Source of the DNA: Gloeomargarita sp. SKYB120
Lineage (GTDB): Bacteria > Cyanobacteriota > Cyanobacteriia > Gloeomargaritales > Gloeomargaritaceae
Direction of reading: 5' to 3'
DNA length: 62,723 nt
NCBI GenBank assembly: GCA_025062155.1
Contig: JANXAM010000009.1
Location: forward strand, 12,091-74,813
Position 1 is the stretch's first letter. Every line of letters begins with the position of its first letter. Positions 26,260 through 35,455 of this stretch are shown one piece after another. Both the position numbers and the translations under genes were made by a program. The notes below the pieces were generated by a model. It saw only the letters and a program-made list of their open reading frames with translations, searched no databases and was not told the DNA's origin.

Positions 26260-27856
26260 GCGGTTCATCGGTTGGGTAGGGACGCCGGTCTAGTTGCACC
26301 TGCAGGTTCACCAGGGGGTCTTTGCCCGCCGCTAGCAGAAACTCCAGGGACTTGAGCCCCGGCCACGTATGTACCTGGTGCAAAATGCCCATGATGGCCT
26401 GGGTATAGGGGTGTTCCGGTTGCCGGTACCAATCGGGGGGTGCCAAATCCGGCTGGTCAAACCCCAGATGCACGATCAATTCCGCATGGTCAAACACCGC
26501 CACTGCTACGGAACGCGTCACCTCCCGCAATCGCAGGTCTTGCAGGGCGGCCAAGTGCCGCAGCTTTTCTAAATACGTGTAGCGTTCGGTGGGCGTCGGC
26601 GGCGTTCGCCAATGCAGGCCCAGGGTCACCAAATGGGTTTGCAGCAGCAGATGCCCCAACTTATCGGCTTTGGTGGCCAGGTAGTGCAGGTTGTAGTGGG
26701 TCACCTCCACAATCAGGGGCACCCGTTCGACCACAGTCAATCCGTAGCCCCGCAAGCCCGCAATCTTCCGAGGATTGTTGGTGATCAACCGAATCTGCCG
26801 TACCCCCAAATCGTGCAGAATCTGGGCGCCCACCCCGTAGTTGCGCAAGTCCGCCGGAAAGCCCAGTCGTTCGTTGGCCTCTACCGTGTCAAACCCCTGG
26901 TCCTGGAGCGCATAGGCTTTGAGCTTGTTAATCAACCCAATGCCCCGGCCTTCCTGGCGTAAATAGACCACCACCCCCTGGCCTGCGTGGTCAATCATCT
27001 TCAGGGCCGCCTGCAACTGGCGTCGGCAATCGCAGCGCAGGGACCCCAGCGCGTCTCCCGTGAGACATTCCGAATGCACCCGCACCAGCACCGGTTGATG
27101 GGAAAAGTGGCGCGGGTCGCCCTTGACAATCGCCACGTGTTCTGTTCCATCCTGCTGGTTGCGATAGCCATAGATTTGAAAATGCCCAAATTCTGTGGGC
27201 AAGTCGGCAACCGTCTCCCGCACCACAAACCGCTCGTGCTGCAACCGGTACTGGATCAAATCAGCGATGCTAACGATGAGCAGGTTGTGCTTGCGGGCGT
27301 AGGCAAACAGTTCCGGCAGCCGTGCCATCGAACCATCCGGGTTTTGGATCTCGCAAATCACCGCCGCTGGGTAAAGACCAGCCAGCCGCGCCAAGTCCAC
27401 CGCCGCTTCGGTATGACCAGCCCGCTCTAGGACACCTCCCGGTTTGGCTCGAATCGGAAACACATGCCCCGGTCGTCGCAAATCCTGAGGTCGCGTGCGG
27501 GGGTCCAACACCACCTGGATAGTCCTGGCCCGGTCCTCGGCAGAAATCCCCGTGGTAACCCCAAACTCCGGTGCCGCGTCAATGCTCACTGTAAAGGCGG
27601 TCTGGTTGGGGTCGGTATTGTTGCTCACCATCAAGGGCAATTGCAATTCGTCCAGTCGTTCGCCCGTCAAGGCCAGACAAATCAACCCCCGCGCTTCGAC
27701 CGCCATGAAATTGATCATGCTGGGGGTGGCAAATTGGGCAGCGCACACCAAATCCCCTTCGTTTTCCCGCTGCTCGTCATCGACTACAACAATGGCTTGG
27801 CCCGCGCGCAGAGCCGCTAACGCTTCTGGAATACTGGCAAACCGGTCTTCAACCAC
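26222..27856 (-). CDS. ribBA: Bifunctional DHBP synthase / GTP cyclohydrolase II
   Basis: Makes both precursors of riboflavin. RibB domain (about 1-200): [68 protein letters not shown]. RibA domain (about 205-400): [20 protein letters not shown] with the zinc cysteines, [13 protein letters not shown] and [13 protein letters not shown]. About 140 more residues follow; this C-terminal extension occurs in cyanobacterial RibBA and its role is unknown. Total length is 544. The start ATG 27856 is the first that covers the RibB domain. It converges on mnmA with a 38-base overlap. Confidence 0.95.
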   Translation of the reverse strand: MVEDRFASIPEALAALRAGQAIVVVDDEQRENEGDLVCAAQFATPSMINFMAVEARGLICLALTGERLDELQLPLMVSNNTDPNQTAFTVSIDAAPEFGVTTGISAEDRARTIQVVLDPRTRPQDLRRPGHVFPIRAKPGGVLERAGHTEAAVDLARLAGLYPAAVICEIQNPDGSMARLPELFAYARKHNLLIVSIADLIQYRLQHERFVVRETVADLPTEFGHFQIYGYRNQQDGTEHVAIVKGDPRHFSHQPVLVRVHSECLTGDALGSLRCDCRRQLQAALKMIDHAGQGVVVYLRQEGRGIGLINKLKAYALQDQGFDTVEANERLGFPADLRNYGVGAQILHDLGVRQIRLITNNPRKIAGLRGYGLTVVERVPLIVEVTHYNLHYLATKADKLGHLLLQTHLVTLGLHWRTPPTPTERYTYLEKLRHLAALQDLRLREVTRSVAVAVFDHAELIVHLGFDQPDLAPPDWYRQPEHPYTQAIMGILHQVHTWPGLKSLEFLLAAGKDPLVNLQVQLDRRPYPTDEPLRTQVIYQWRCE

Positions 27857-27971
27857 CCATGCAGCATCAACCCATGCTGTTCAATTCTAGCCCTTCCGCG
27901 ATGGTAACCGCCGACTCCCAGCCCTATTCCCCCTAGGGAATCCGACAAGAAATCGCGGCCCATCCGTCGTC

Positions 27972-28163
27972 CTACACCCCAGGCTCAATCCCCCACTGGA
28001 ACTTGAGAAAATGCTGGTACATCTTCTCCTTGAGCAGCATCTGGTGGTAGAGCTTGACCAGAAGCTCCTGGGCTTGCTCGCGGCTCATCTGCCGCACCTG
28101 GGTTTCAAACGACCGCAGGCTGAACTCCTGCTCTAACGACAACTCAAACGGTTGTTCTTCCAT
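27972..28163 (-). CDS. nblA: Phycobilisome degradation protein NblA
   Basis: NblA binds phycobiliproteins and recruits Clp protease so that antennae are dismantled under nutrient or light stress. The 63-residue helical protein shows the signature LSLEQEFSLRSFETQVRQMS followed by REQAQELLVKLYHQMLLKE and a C-terminal LKFQWGIEP. GGAGG eight bases before ATG 28163 favours that start; ATG 28169 and a GTG at 28184 lie too close to or above it. The upstream 100 bases are unusually A+T-rich for this window, which fits a regulated promoter, but I could not identify an NtcA site. Confidence 0.92.
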   Translation of the reverse strand: MEEQPFELSLEQEFSLRSFETQVRQMSREQAQELLVKLYHQMLLKEKMYQHFLKFQWGIEPGV

Positions 28164-28324
28164 GTTCATCTCCTCCAGGTCCACGAAACCCCGGCAAATG
28201 AATATGACACTTAGTTAAGAAATATAAACAATTTCTTGACAAAGTGCCAAGTGTGTATTACGAAAACCGGGTTAAGAGAGTTTTAACAGGAGTGGTTCGG
28301 GCCAGACCGTTCGCTGTGAACCAT

Positions 28325-28963
28325 TCAGGGGGCCAAGCGGTATTGCCGCCAGGTGCCGTCGGGTTGACGGTCGTAGGCGATGCGGTCGTGCAGGCGGGAC
28401 GGGCGCCCTTGCCAGAACTCGACCCAGTGGGGGGTCAACCGGTAGCCGCCCCAGTAGGGAGGTCGGGGTATGTCTTTGCCGTCGTATTCCTGCGCCAGTT
28501 GGGCAAAGCGTTCCTCCAGCACGCGCCGGTCGGGAATCTCTTGACTCTGGGGTGAGGTCCAGGCGCCTAGTTGACTCTCGCGAGGACGTTGGCGGAAGTA
28601 GGCGTCGCATTCTTCGGCGGGCAAAAGCGTCACACGCCCCCGAAACCGGACCTGGCGCTCCAGCGGTTCCCACCAAAACACCACAGCGGCGTAGGGATGA
28701 TGGGCTAAATCCTGGCCCTTGCGGCTGGTCAGGTTGGTATAAAACTGCAAGCCTTCGCGGTCAAACCCCTTGAGCAGCACCATGCGGGCATCCGGGTTCC
28801 CTTGAGCATCCACCGTCGCCAGCGTCATGGCGTTGGGTTCCCGAATCGGCGCCGCGCAGGCGTCGGCAAACCAGCGTTCAAATTGCACCCAGGGGTCGGG
28901 GTCAGCCGTCAACAGCGTGTCTTGGTTGTAGTCCTGCCGGAGGTTGGCGACATCCACGTTCAT
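28325..28963 (-). CDS. pdxH: Pyridoxamine 5'-phosphate oxidase
   Basis: An FMN enzyme that oxidises PNP or PMP to pyridoxal phosphate. The 212-residue sequence has EPNAMTLATVDAQGNPDARMVLLKGFDREGLQFYTN (FMN site), KGQDLAHHPYAAVVFWWEPLERQVR, and the C-terminal PYWGGYRLTPHWVEFWQGR and RLHDRIAY motifs. Length is normal. The ATG at 28963 starts the protein (MNVDVANLRQDY). nblA lies downstream on the same strand, 161 bases away, and probably has its own promoter. Confidence 0.96.
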   Translation of the reverse strand: MNVDVANLRQDYNQDTLLTADPDPWVQFERWFADACAAPIREPNAMTLATVDAQGNPDARMVLLKGFDREGLQFYTNLTSRKGQDLAHHPYAAVVFWWEPLERQVRFRGRVTLLPAEECDAYFRQRPRESQLGAWTSPQSQEIPDRRVLEERFAQLAQEYDGKDIPRPPYWGGYRLTPHWVEFWQGRPSRLHDRIAYDRQPDGTWRQYRLAP

Positions 28964-29079
28964 GGCTGTGAAGCATTCACCGACCGCTATTATGGCAAAT
29001 CCCAGACCACCGGCGGTCCTGCCGACCCGATGTGTTAAAATGCTACGGGTTCAACCGGAGAACGCCTCACCCCATTGCC

Positions 29080-29850
29080 ATGCACATTAGCCGGTTACCG
29101 GCGTTGCGGGATAACTATATCTTCGTGCTCTGGGACCAACGGGGGGGCCAAGCAGCGGTGGTGGACCCCGCCGAACCTGCACCGGTTTTGGATTTTTTGC
29201 AAGCCCACCAACTGGAATTAACGGCGATTTTCAACACCCATCATCACGGGGACCACGTGGGGGCCAATCTCGACTTGCTGGCCCATTTCCCCAACGCCGT
29301 CGTTTACGGCGGTGCCCAGGACCAGGGCCGGATTCCGGGACAGACAGTGTATTTAGCTGCAGGGGATACGGTGCAATTTGCCGGGCGACGCGCCGAAATT
29401 TTATTTGTCCCTGGTCACACCAAAGCCCACATTGCCTACTATTTCTTGCCGACGGCGGACCAACCGGGTGATTTGTTTATTGGGGATACGCTGTTTTCCG
29501 GGGGCTGTGGGCGACTGTTTGAAGGGACGCCCGCGCAGATGCTGAATTCTCTAGCCCAACTGAGACCCTTGCCTGACGACACCCGCGTGTGGTGCGCCCA
29601 CGAATACACCCAGAACAATCTGCGGTTTGCCCTGACCGTTGAACCGGACAATACCGCCCTAAGAAATTACGCCCAACAGGTGCAAGCCCTACGCCAAAAG
29701 GGGGAAGCGACTATCCCCAGCACGTTGGGCCTTGAAAAGCAAATCAACCCGTTTTTGCGCTGGGATGTGCCAGCGATTCAACGGGCGGTGGGGAGCACAG
29801 ACCCCGTTACGGTTTTTGCCCGCTTACGTGCCCGCAAGGACCACTTCTAA
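29080..29850 (+). CDS. gloB: Hydroxyacylglutathione hydrolase (glyoxalase II)
   Basis: Hydrolyses S-lactoylglutathione, the second step of methylglyoxal detoxification. The 256-residue metallo-beta-lactamase-fold protein has [15 protein letters not shown] (metal ligands), [28 protein letters not shown] and [15 protein letters not shown]; all ligands are intact. ATG 29080 ([15 protein letters not shown]) is the family start. folB follows three bases after the stop, and recJ after that, so the three probably form one transcript. Confidence 0.95.
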   Translation: MHISRLPALRDNYIFVLWDQRGGQAAVVDPAEPAPVLDFLQAHQLELTAIFNTHHHGDHVGANLDLLAHFPNAVVYGGAQDQGRIPGQTVYLAAGDTVQFAGRRAEILFVPGHTKAHIAYYFLPTADQPGDLFIGDTLFSGGCGRLFEGTPAQMLNSLAQLRPLPDDTRVWCAHEYTQNNLRFALTVEPDNTALRNYAQQVQALRQKGEATIPSTLGLEKQINPFLRWDVPAIQRAVGSTDPVTVFARLRARKDHF

Positions 29851-29852
29851 CC

Positions 29853-30215
29853 ATGCGCGATGCCATCTATCTCCACAACATCCGCGCCTATGGGTACACT
29901 GGTTTCTTGCCGGAGGAACGGGCGCTCGGGCAATGGTTTGCGGTGGACCTGAAGCTGGAGCTGTCCCTGGAAAAAGCGGGGCAAACCGATGAAATGAGCG
30001 ACACACTGGACTATCGGGGGGTGATTGCCCAGGTGCAAGCCACGATTGCCGGGTCGCGGTTTAACCTGCTGGAACGGCTGGCCTACGTTCTCACAGAAAA
30101 GGTCCTGGCGTTTCCCCTGGTGCAGGCGGTGACGGTGCGGGTGACGAAGGTTGCGCCGCCAATTCCGGATTTCTCGGGCCAGGTCAGCGTCGAACTCCAT
30201 CGCCGCCGGGAGTAA
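29853..30215 (+). CDS. folB: Dihydroneopterin aldolase
   Basis: Cleaves dihydroneopterin to 6-hydroxymethyl-dihydropterin in folate synthesis. The 120-residue protein shows IRAYGYTGFLPEERALGQWF, DTLDYRGVIAQ, NLLERLAYVLTEKVL (catalytic Glu and the ERLA motif) and VRVTKVAPPIPDF with its Lys. Length and motif order are normal. It lies between gloB (three bases) and recJ (four bases) on the same strand. Confidence 0.94.
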   Translation: MRDAIYLHNIRAYGYTGFLPEERALGQWFAVDLKLELSLEKAGQTDEMSDTLDYRGVIAQVQATIAGSRFNLLERLAYVLTEKVLAFPLVQAVTVRVTKVAPPIPDFSGQVSVELHRRRE

Positions 30216-30219
30216 GGGA

Positions 30220-32475
30220 ATGCCGTCCTGGCCGTTGCACCGCTGGTTGCTCCCAACGCCCGCCTCAACAGCGGCGGCGCTAGCCCAAAAGCTGGGGTTA
30301 TCGCCCTTGACGGTGCAGATTTTGTGGGAGCGGGGACTCCAGACGGAGGCGGACATCCGGCGCTTTTTCGACCCGCACCAGGACCCCCTGCCGCCGCCAG
30401 AACAGGATTTCCCAGACCTGCCGCTGGCGGTGGAGCTGCTGGCGCAGGCGGCGCACCAGGGGCAAAAGGTGGCCATCTGCGGAGACTACGACGCCGATGG
30501 GATGACCAGCACGGCGCTACTTTTGCGGCTACTGCGGGGGGTCGGGATCCCTGTGGACTACGCTATCCCCAGCCGGATGCAGGAGGGTTACGGGATCAAC
30601 GAGCGGATTGTGCGGGAGTTTCACGCCCAGGGCGTTGACCTGGTGATCACGGTGGACAATGGGATTGCGGCCCCTGGCCCGATTGCGCTGGCGGTGGCGC
30701 TGGGGATGCGCGTCATCGTCACCGACCACCACGAACCACCGCCGGAACTGCCGCCGGCCCAAGCGATTTTGAATCCCCGTCTCGTGCCCCCTGATTCGCC
30801 CTACCGGGGACTGGCTGGCGTCGGTGTGGCCTACCTGTTGGGACAAGCATTGCTCCAACGGCTGGGGCAGGACCCCGCCTTGGCTGAACCCCTGTTGGAA
30901 CTTTTTACCTTGGGCACGATTGCCGACTTGGCGCCTTTGACGGGGGTCAATCGTCGCTGGGTGCAACAGGGGTTGCGCTTGCTGACCAACTCTCGCCTGC
31001 TAGGGGTGCGGGCGCTGATTGAGGTAGCCGGGCTGGCCCAGGTGCAGGATTTCAACCCTAACCACATTGGGTTTCAGTTGGGGCCGCGCATCAACGCCAT
31101 TGGCCGCCTTGGCGACCCCCAGGTGGTGATCGAACTGTTGACCACCGACGACCTCCAGGTGGCCTACCAGCGAGCGCGGGAATGCGAAGCTGCGAACCAA
31201 CAGCGCCGTCAGTTGTGCGAGCAGATGGAACGGGAGGCCATCGCCCTGTATGAACAACAGTCTCCCAATTTGGCCCAGGAGCCAGTCCTGGTGCTGGTGC
31301 AACCGGGGTGGCATCACGGGGTCGTCGGCATTGTGGCGTCGCGCCTGGTGGAACGTTATGGGCTGCCGGTGTTTTTGGGGACCTACGAAGATGCGGCTCA
31401 AACGGTGATCCGAGGTTCGGCGCGGGGCATCCCCGAATTTCACGTGTATGAAGCGTTGCACGACAGCCGGGAGTTCCTCGACCGCTACGGCGGGCATCGG
31501 GCGGCGGGAGGATTTACGCTGGCTGCTGCCCATTTCCCCCAGTGGCGGGAGCGGTTACAAGCCTTTGGACGGCGCTGTTTACAGCCCCACCATCTGCGCC
31601 CCGCCTTGCAGTTGCACGCCCAGGCGCGGTTGGGGGAATTAACGCTGGAGGTGCATGACGAATTGCAACGGCTGCAACCGTTTGGGGTCGCAAACCCGAC
31701 CCCCCAGCTCTGGAGCCACCGGGTGCGGGTGGTGGAACAGGCCACAGTGGGTAAGGACCGGCAACACGCCAAGTTGAGAGTGCGAGACGACACGGGCGAG
31801 AAAGAGGTGCTGGCCTGGGGCTGGGCGGATTACCTGCCCCTGCCGGATTGCCTCGACATTGCCTACACGCTGCGGCGCAACGAATTCCAGGGCCAAATCG
31901 CTGTGAATTTGGAGCTGCTGGGTGTGCGTTATCCGATCCCCACGCTGGAGATACCGCCGCCGCCACCAGTGACCCATCCCCCCACCTGCCAACCCCTGTT
32001 CCATCTGGACACCCTACTGGCGAGCCGGCCCACCGCTCGGTTTTTGCTGTACGGCTACCGACGGCCCACAATGCCGGCTTACTCCCACCTGACCTACGAC
32101 CGACCCAACGGCGAACACGACGCCCTGATTCTGTGGACGCTCCCGCCACACCCCCTTCACCTGCGCTGGCTCGTGGCAAAGGCGCGACCGCAAACCATCT
32201 ATGTGGCGCCCCACCGTCCACCTGTGCCAACCGCCGCCCAAGTCCTAACCTGGGTTGAGACCACCCTTGCCCAAGCCGACGGCAAGCCCTGGAACCTGCT
32301 GGCACTGGGGCAAAAGTACTGGGTCAGCCCCGCTGTCTGGATAGCCGGGCTACGCCAGTTGGGCTACGAGGCCCCCGACTGGCCAACAAGCACCTCCCTA
32401 GAGACGGAATTGGCTAACTTAGCCGCCTGGTACCGCACCTCCTGGCAGGACCTGGCCGCCCATCTCCAACCCTGA
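30220..32475 (+). CDS. recJ: Single-strand-specific 5'-3' exonuclease RecJ
   Basis: RecJ trims single-stranded DNA during recombination and mismatch/base-excision repair. The 751-residue protein shows the DHH-family motifs KVAICGDYDADGMTSTALLL, VITVDNGIAA, VIVTDHHEPP (DHH) and PYRGLAGVGVAYLL. In the DHHA1 domain GPRINAIGRLGDP and HHGVVGIVASRLVERYG occur, and RYGGHRAAGGFTL follows. An additional C-terminal region of about 190 residues is typical of longer RecJ forms. TAAGGGA precedes ATG 30220. It converges on the HU gene with two bases between stops. Confidence 0.95.
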   Translation: MPSWPLHRWLLPTPASTAAALAQKLGLSPLTVQILWERGLQTEADIRRFFDPHQDPLPPPEQDFPDLPLAVELLAQAAHQGQKVAICGDYDADGMTSTALLLRLLRGVGIPVDYAIPSRMQEGYGINERIVREFHAQGVDLVITVDNGIAAPGPIALAVALGMRVIVTDHHEPPPELPPAQAILNPRLVPPDSPYRGLAGVGVAYLLGQALLQRLGQDPALAEPLLELFTLGTIADLAPLTGVNRRWVQQGLRLLTNSRLLGVRALIEVAGLAQVQDFNPNHIGFQLGPRINAIGRLGDPQVVIELLTTDDLQVAYQRARECEAANQQRRQLCEQMEREAIALYEQQSPNLAQEPVLVLVQPGWHHGVVGIVASRLVERYGLPVFLGTYEDAAQTVIRGSARGIPEFHVYEALHDSREFLDRYGGHRAAGGFTLAAAHFPQWRERLQAFGRRCLQPHHLRPALQLHAQARLGELTLEVHDELQRLQPFGVANPTPQLWSHRVRVVEQATVGKDRQHAKLRVRDDTGEKEVLAWGWADYLPLPDCLDIAYTLRRNEFQGQIAVNLELLGVRYPIPTLEIPPPPPVTHPPTCQPLFHLDTLLASRPTARFLLYGYRRPTMPAYSHLTYDRPNGEHDALILWTLPPHPLHLRWLVAKARPQTIYVAPHRPPVPTAAQVLTWVETTLAQADGKPWNLLALGQKYWVSPAVWIAGLRQLGYEAPDWPTSTSLETELANLAAWYRTSWQDLAAHLQP

Positions 32476-32477
32476 CG

Positions 32478-32777
32478 CTACTTCTGCTGCTGTTTTGCCG
32501 CCCCGTCGGCGACCTTCTCCCGGAACAACTTGCCGGCGGAGAAAATGGGCACCGTCTTGGCTGGGATGTGGAGCGGTGCCCCGGTACCGGGATTGCGCCC
32601 TTCACGCGCTTGACGTTTGCGGGCCTCAAAGGAGCCAAAGCCCACTAGCGTCACCTTTTGCCCTTGGGCCACCGAGTTAATGATTGCTTCCAGCGTGGCA
32701 TCCAGAACCGACTCCGCCACTTTTTTGGTTGTCCCCACCTTCGAGGCAACTTCCGTGACCAACTCTTCCTTGTTCAT
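32478..32777 (-). CDS. hup: HU family DNA-binding protein
   Basis: A 99-residue nucleoid protein that bends DNA as a dimer. MNKEELVTEVASKVGTTKKVAESVLDATLEAI is the N-terminal helical part, VTLVGFGSFEARKRQAREGRNPGTG is the HU signature, and IPAKTVPIFSAGKLFREKV ends the core. The last residues (GAAKQQQK) are a basic tail. It lies 109 bases downstream of ispF on the same strand and probably has its own promoter. Confidence 0.96.
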   Translation of the reverse strand: MNKEELVTEVASKVGTTKKVAESVLDATLEAIINSVAQGQKVTLVGFGSFEARKRQAREGRNPGTGAPLHIPAKTVPIFSAGKLFREKVADGAAKQQQK

Positions 32778-32886
32778 AGGTTACGCCCCATCGAAACCAA
32801 ACCGAAGATTTTATCTGGCGTGTCCTTGTGAAAAAATCAAGGCCCCAAACGGCGATAAAGCCATAGTTTGACGCTTCCCAGCTTAA

Positions 32887-33396
32887 TCAAACTTTCTCGG
32901 ATTCGTCAACTGGACAGGGCATTAGCAAGGCCACCGCGTAGGCGGCAATTCCCTCCTCCCGACCGATGGGGCCTAACCGCTCATTCGTTGTGGCTTTGAC
33001 CCCTACCTGTTCCGGGGTGACCGCTAACGCCGCCGCCAGCCGCTGGCGCATCGCAGGGATGTGGGGCTTGAGTTTGGGGCGCTCTGCAATCACCACCGCA
33101 TCCACGTTGGCCACTTGCCACCCGCGTTCGGCTACCCAGGCCCGCACCTGCTGCAGTAATTGCAAACTATCAGCACCTGCCCACCGAGGGTCCTCCGGCG
33201 GGAAGTAATGCCCAATATCCCCGAGACTCAAGGCCCCTAGTAGGGCGTCCATGATCGCGTGGGTCAGGACATCTGCATCGCTGTGACCCAGCAAACCCAA
33301 GGAGTGAGGAATCGAGACACCCCCCAGGATCAAAGGCCGGTCCGGTACTAGCCGGTGGATGTCGTAACCGTTGCCAACGCGAAACGGTGGGTTCAC
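32887..33396 (-). CDS. ispF: 2-C-methyl-D-erythritol 2,4-cyclodiphosphate synthase
   Basis: IspF forms the cyclic diphosphate intermediate of the MEP isoprenoid pathway, which feeds carotenoids, phytol and quinones. The 169-residue protein has [20 protein letters not shown] (metal Asp and His), [33 protein letters not shown] and [20 protein letters not shown]. The start is GTG 33396, overlapping the rpmB stop as GTGA, so it is coupled to rpmB. It is the last gene of a trxA-rpmB-ispF unit. Confidence 0.96.
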   Translation of the reverse strand: MNPPFRVGNGYDIHRLVPDRPLILGGVSIPHSLGLLGHSDADVLTHAIMDALLGALSLGDIGHYFPPEDPRWAGADSLQLLQQVRAWVAERGWQVANVDAVVIAERPKLKPHIPAMRQRLAAALAVTPEQVGVKATTNERLGPIGREEGIAAYAVALLMPCPVDESEKV

Positions 33397-33629
33397 AGTT
33401 GGTGCAGATTGAGACCCTGCTCACGCGCTAAGGCCGCCAGACCCCGCCGTTGCAGGGTTCGGAGCGCCTGGGTAGACAAGCGCAACCGTACCCACTTGCG
33501 CCCCTCCGGCCACCAGACCCGCTTCCACTGCAAGTTCACTTCCTGCAACCGCTTTGTCCGCCGGTGGGAGTGGGACACCCTGTAAGCATTGTTGGCCCGC
33601 TTGCCGGTCAGTTGACAATGCCGCGCCAT
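33393..33629 (-). CDS. rpmB: 50S ribosomal protein L28
   Basis: A 78-residue large-subunit protein with [29 protein letters not shown] at its N-terminus and [19 protein letters not shown] in the second half, the conserved core of L28. It begins nine bases after the trxA stop and overlaps ispF by four bases. This small unit mixes translation, redox and isoprenoid genes. Confidence 0.96.
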   Translation of the reverse strand: MARHCQLTGKRANNAYRVSHSHRRTKRLQEVNLQWKRVWWPEGRKWVRLRLSTQALRTLQRRGLAALAREQGLNLHQL

Positions 33630-33638
33630 CAGAACCCC

Positions 33639-33962
33639 CTAGAGATGCTGCTCCAACGCCTTCACTAGGGTGCTTTTGGGCACCGCCCCCATTACTACGT
33701 CCACCTTTTGCCCACCCTTAAAAATCATCAGGGTGGGAATGCTGCGAATACCATACTCGTTGGCAGTTTTGGGATTCTCGTCCGTGTTCAGTTTGAGCAC
33801 TTTGACCCGGCCTTCAAACTCCCGCGCCACCTCATCCACGACCGGAGCCACCATGCGACACGGCCCGCACCAGGGCGCCCAAAAGTCAACCAGAACAGGA
33901 ATTGGACTCTTGAGCACTTCCTGTTCAAAGGTCGCATCGGTAACTGCGGCTGCGTCAGACAT
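33639..33962 (-). CDS. trxA: Thioredoxin (m-type)
   Basis: A 107-residue soluble disulfide reductase. [20 protein letters not shown] places the redox cysteines at 32 and 35. [29 protein letters not shown] contains the cis-Pro loop. It is the m-type that regulates Calvin-cycle and other enzymes in cyanobacteria. ATG 33962 ([16 protein letters not shown]) is the family start; an upstream codon at 34004 is not supported. The Yfr1 RNA gene lies just upstream on the same strand, an arrangement conserved in many cyanobacteria. Confidence 0.96.
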   Translation of the reverse strand: MSDAAAVTDATFEQEVLKSPIPVLVDFWAPWCGPCRMVAPVVDEVAREFEGRVKVLKLNTDENPKTANEYGIRSIPTLMIFKGGQKVDVVMGAVPKSTLVKALEQHL

Positions 33963-34038
33963 AAGCTTCCATCCTTTGCCTGGGCAATCGTTAATTGTTC
34001 GCACTGTTTATCTTATCACAAAATGCCCGCGCGCCCCT

Positions 34039-34065
34039 AAAAAAAGACCTAAGCACCAGCTTAGG
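34039..34065 (-). terminator. Rho-independent terminator of Yfr1 (also behind guaB3)
   Basis: The stem CCTAAGC/GCTTAGG (seven pairs, four-base loop) is followed on the minus strand by TC and seven T residues. It ends Yfr1 and should also stop readthrough from guaB3, insulating trxA. Confidence 0.85.
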
Positions 34066-34110
34066 CCAGAGTGTGGTGTGAGGAGTGAACGGAAACTTGC
34101 GTCTCCGCAC
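34039..34110 (-). ncRNA. yfr1: Yfr1 small regulatory RNA
   Basis: Minus-strand RNA of about 70 bases between guaB3 and trxA, the classic Yfr1 locus. The ultraconserved single-stranded motif ACTCCTCACAC is present at 34086-34076. A 5' stem forms from GGAGACGCAAGTTTCC (34105-34090). The 3' end is a terminator hairpin CCTAAGC-TGGT-GCTTAGG followed by TCTTTTTTT. A TATAAT box lies at the right distance upstream. Yfr1 pairs with target mRNAs through the CU-rich motif and affects outer-membrane porin expression and stress tolerance in cyanobacteria studied so far. Confidence 0.93.
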
Positions 34111-34116
34111 TAGCTT

Positions 34117-34122
34117 ATTATA
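34117..34122 (-). promoter_or_regulatory. -10 box of Yfr1
   Basis: On the minus strand TATAAT stands seven bases before the inferred Yfr1 start at about 34110. The -35 region at 16-18 bases is not close to consensus. A perfect -10 with strong expression is usual for Yfr1 genes. Confidence 0.65.
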
Positions 34123-34215
34123 AACAAACTTTTAGGGAGTCGGGGAAGGGGACGTTCGGATGTCTTAAGCATCCCATCCAAAGCCTGACGCATCGGGGAC
34201 AGCAGTACGTCACGA

Positions 34216-35385
34216 CTACTTGCCCATCCCCAATTTCTGCGCCCGCTGATAGACCTTGCCTTCGGTGAGCAACGACGGCGCAATCACCACTTCAATCTTT
34301 TGCATCTCTCGCAGGTTTTTTGCCCCGACCGTGGCCATGCTGGTTTTCAACGCCCCTAGGAGATTGTGGGTGCCGTCGTCGAGTAGCGCCGGACCCCGTA
34401 GGATTTGCTCGAGCGTACCGGTCGTGCCCACGCGAATCCGGGTGCCCCGGGGTAGAACCGGACTGGGCGTCGCCATACCCCAGTGATACCCCCGTCCAGG
34501 GGCTTCTTGCGCCCGCGCTAAAGGAGACCCGATCATCACCCCATCCGCGCCGCAGGCAATGGCTTTACAAATATCGCCACCGGTGACCAATCCCCCATCC
34601 GCAATCACCGGCACATAGCGTCCCGTTTCCGCCTGGTAGTCTTCCCGCGCCGCCGCGCAATCGGCAATGGCGGTTGCCTGGGGCACGCCTACCCCCAAGA
34701 CACCCCGAGACGTACAGGCTGCGCCAGGTCCAATTCCCACTAAAACCGCCGCTGCGCCTGCTCGCATCAGGTTCAACGCCACTTCATAGGTCACGCAGTT
34801 GCCCAACACCACCGGCATCGGCATGTCTTGGCAAAAGCGTTCCAAATCCAGTGCTTGGTGACCCGGCGCCGCCCAGTGCGTCGGCGAGACCACTGTGGCT
34901 TGAACGAAAAACAAATCGGCACCGGCTTCAGCGGCAAGAGGACCCAGGGTCATAGCGCGTCCTGGCGTGCAACTGACTGCCGCAATGCCCCCCTGCTGCT
35001 TAATCTCCCGAATGCGGGCCAGCACTAACTCTGGTTTGATGGGTTCCTGGTACAGCCGCTGCATCAGGCCCACAAACTCGTCATTGCCCACCTGTGCAAT
35101 TTGCGCCAGTACCGGGTCGGGGTCTTCGTAGCGGGTCTGGAGTCCTTCCAAATTCAACACCCCCAGCGCCCCCAGTTCGGTCAGTTTCACCGCCACTTTG
35201 GTATCTACAACCCCGTCCATAGCGCTGGCGATGATGGGAATTTCGCGGGTGATGCCGCCAATCGTCCAGTGGGTATCCGTTAACGCCGGGTCAAGGGTAG
35301 CTGTGCCGGGAACTAAGGCAATTTCGTCAATCCCATAGGCCCGCCGTGCCAGCTTGCCCCGTCCAATCGGGATAGATGCCTCCAT
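34216..35385 (-). CDS. guaB3: GuaB3-type IMP dehydrogenase family protein
   Basis: A 389-residue TIM-barrel purine enzyme. [60 protein letters not shown] (catalytic Cys loop) and [34 protein letters not shown] are IMPDH/GMP-reductase motifs. The CBS domain pair of standard GuaB is absent, and the length matches the GuaB3 subgroup found in actinobacteria and cyanobacteria. Whether it works mainly as IMP dehydrogenase or GMP reductase cannot be read here. AAGGA precedes ATG 35385 and the upstream 50 bases are A+T-rich. Yfr1 and trxA follow. Confidence 0.9.
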   Translation of the reverse strand: MEASIPIGRGKLARRAYGIDEIALVPGTATLDPALTDTHWTIGGITREIPIIASAMDGVVDTKVAVKLTELGALGVLNLEGLQTRYEDPDPVLAQIAQVGNDEFVGLMQRLYQEPIKPELVLARIREIKQQGGIAAVSCTPGRAMTLGPLAAEAGADLFFVQATVVSPTHWAAPGHQALDLERFCQDMPMPVVLGNCVTYEVALNLMRAGAAAVLVGIGPGAACTSRGVLGVGVPQATAIADCAAAREDYQAETGRYVPVIADGGLVTGGDICKAIACGADGVMIGSPLARAQEAPGRGYHWGMATPSPVLPRGTRIRVGTTGTLEQILRGPALLDDGTHNLLGALKTSMATVGAKNLREMQKIEVVIAPSLLTEGKVYQRAQKLGMGK

Positions 35386-35455
35386 AGCCGCCGTTCCTTA
35401 AATTTTATTTAACTTAACAAATCCCCGGCGTTTCTGTCAAAAGGCTGACAGCAGC

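Noticed and set aside
28236..28260. Plus-strand TTGACA with A+T-rich spacer upstream of nblA
   Set aside because: It points away from nblA toward the 3' end of pdxH, and no plus-strand gene follows.
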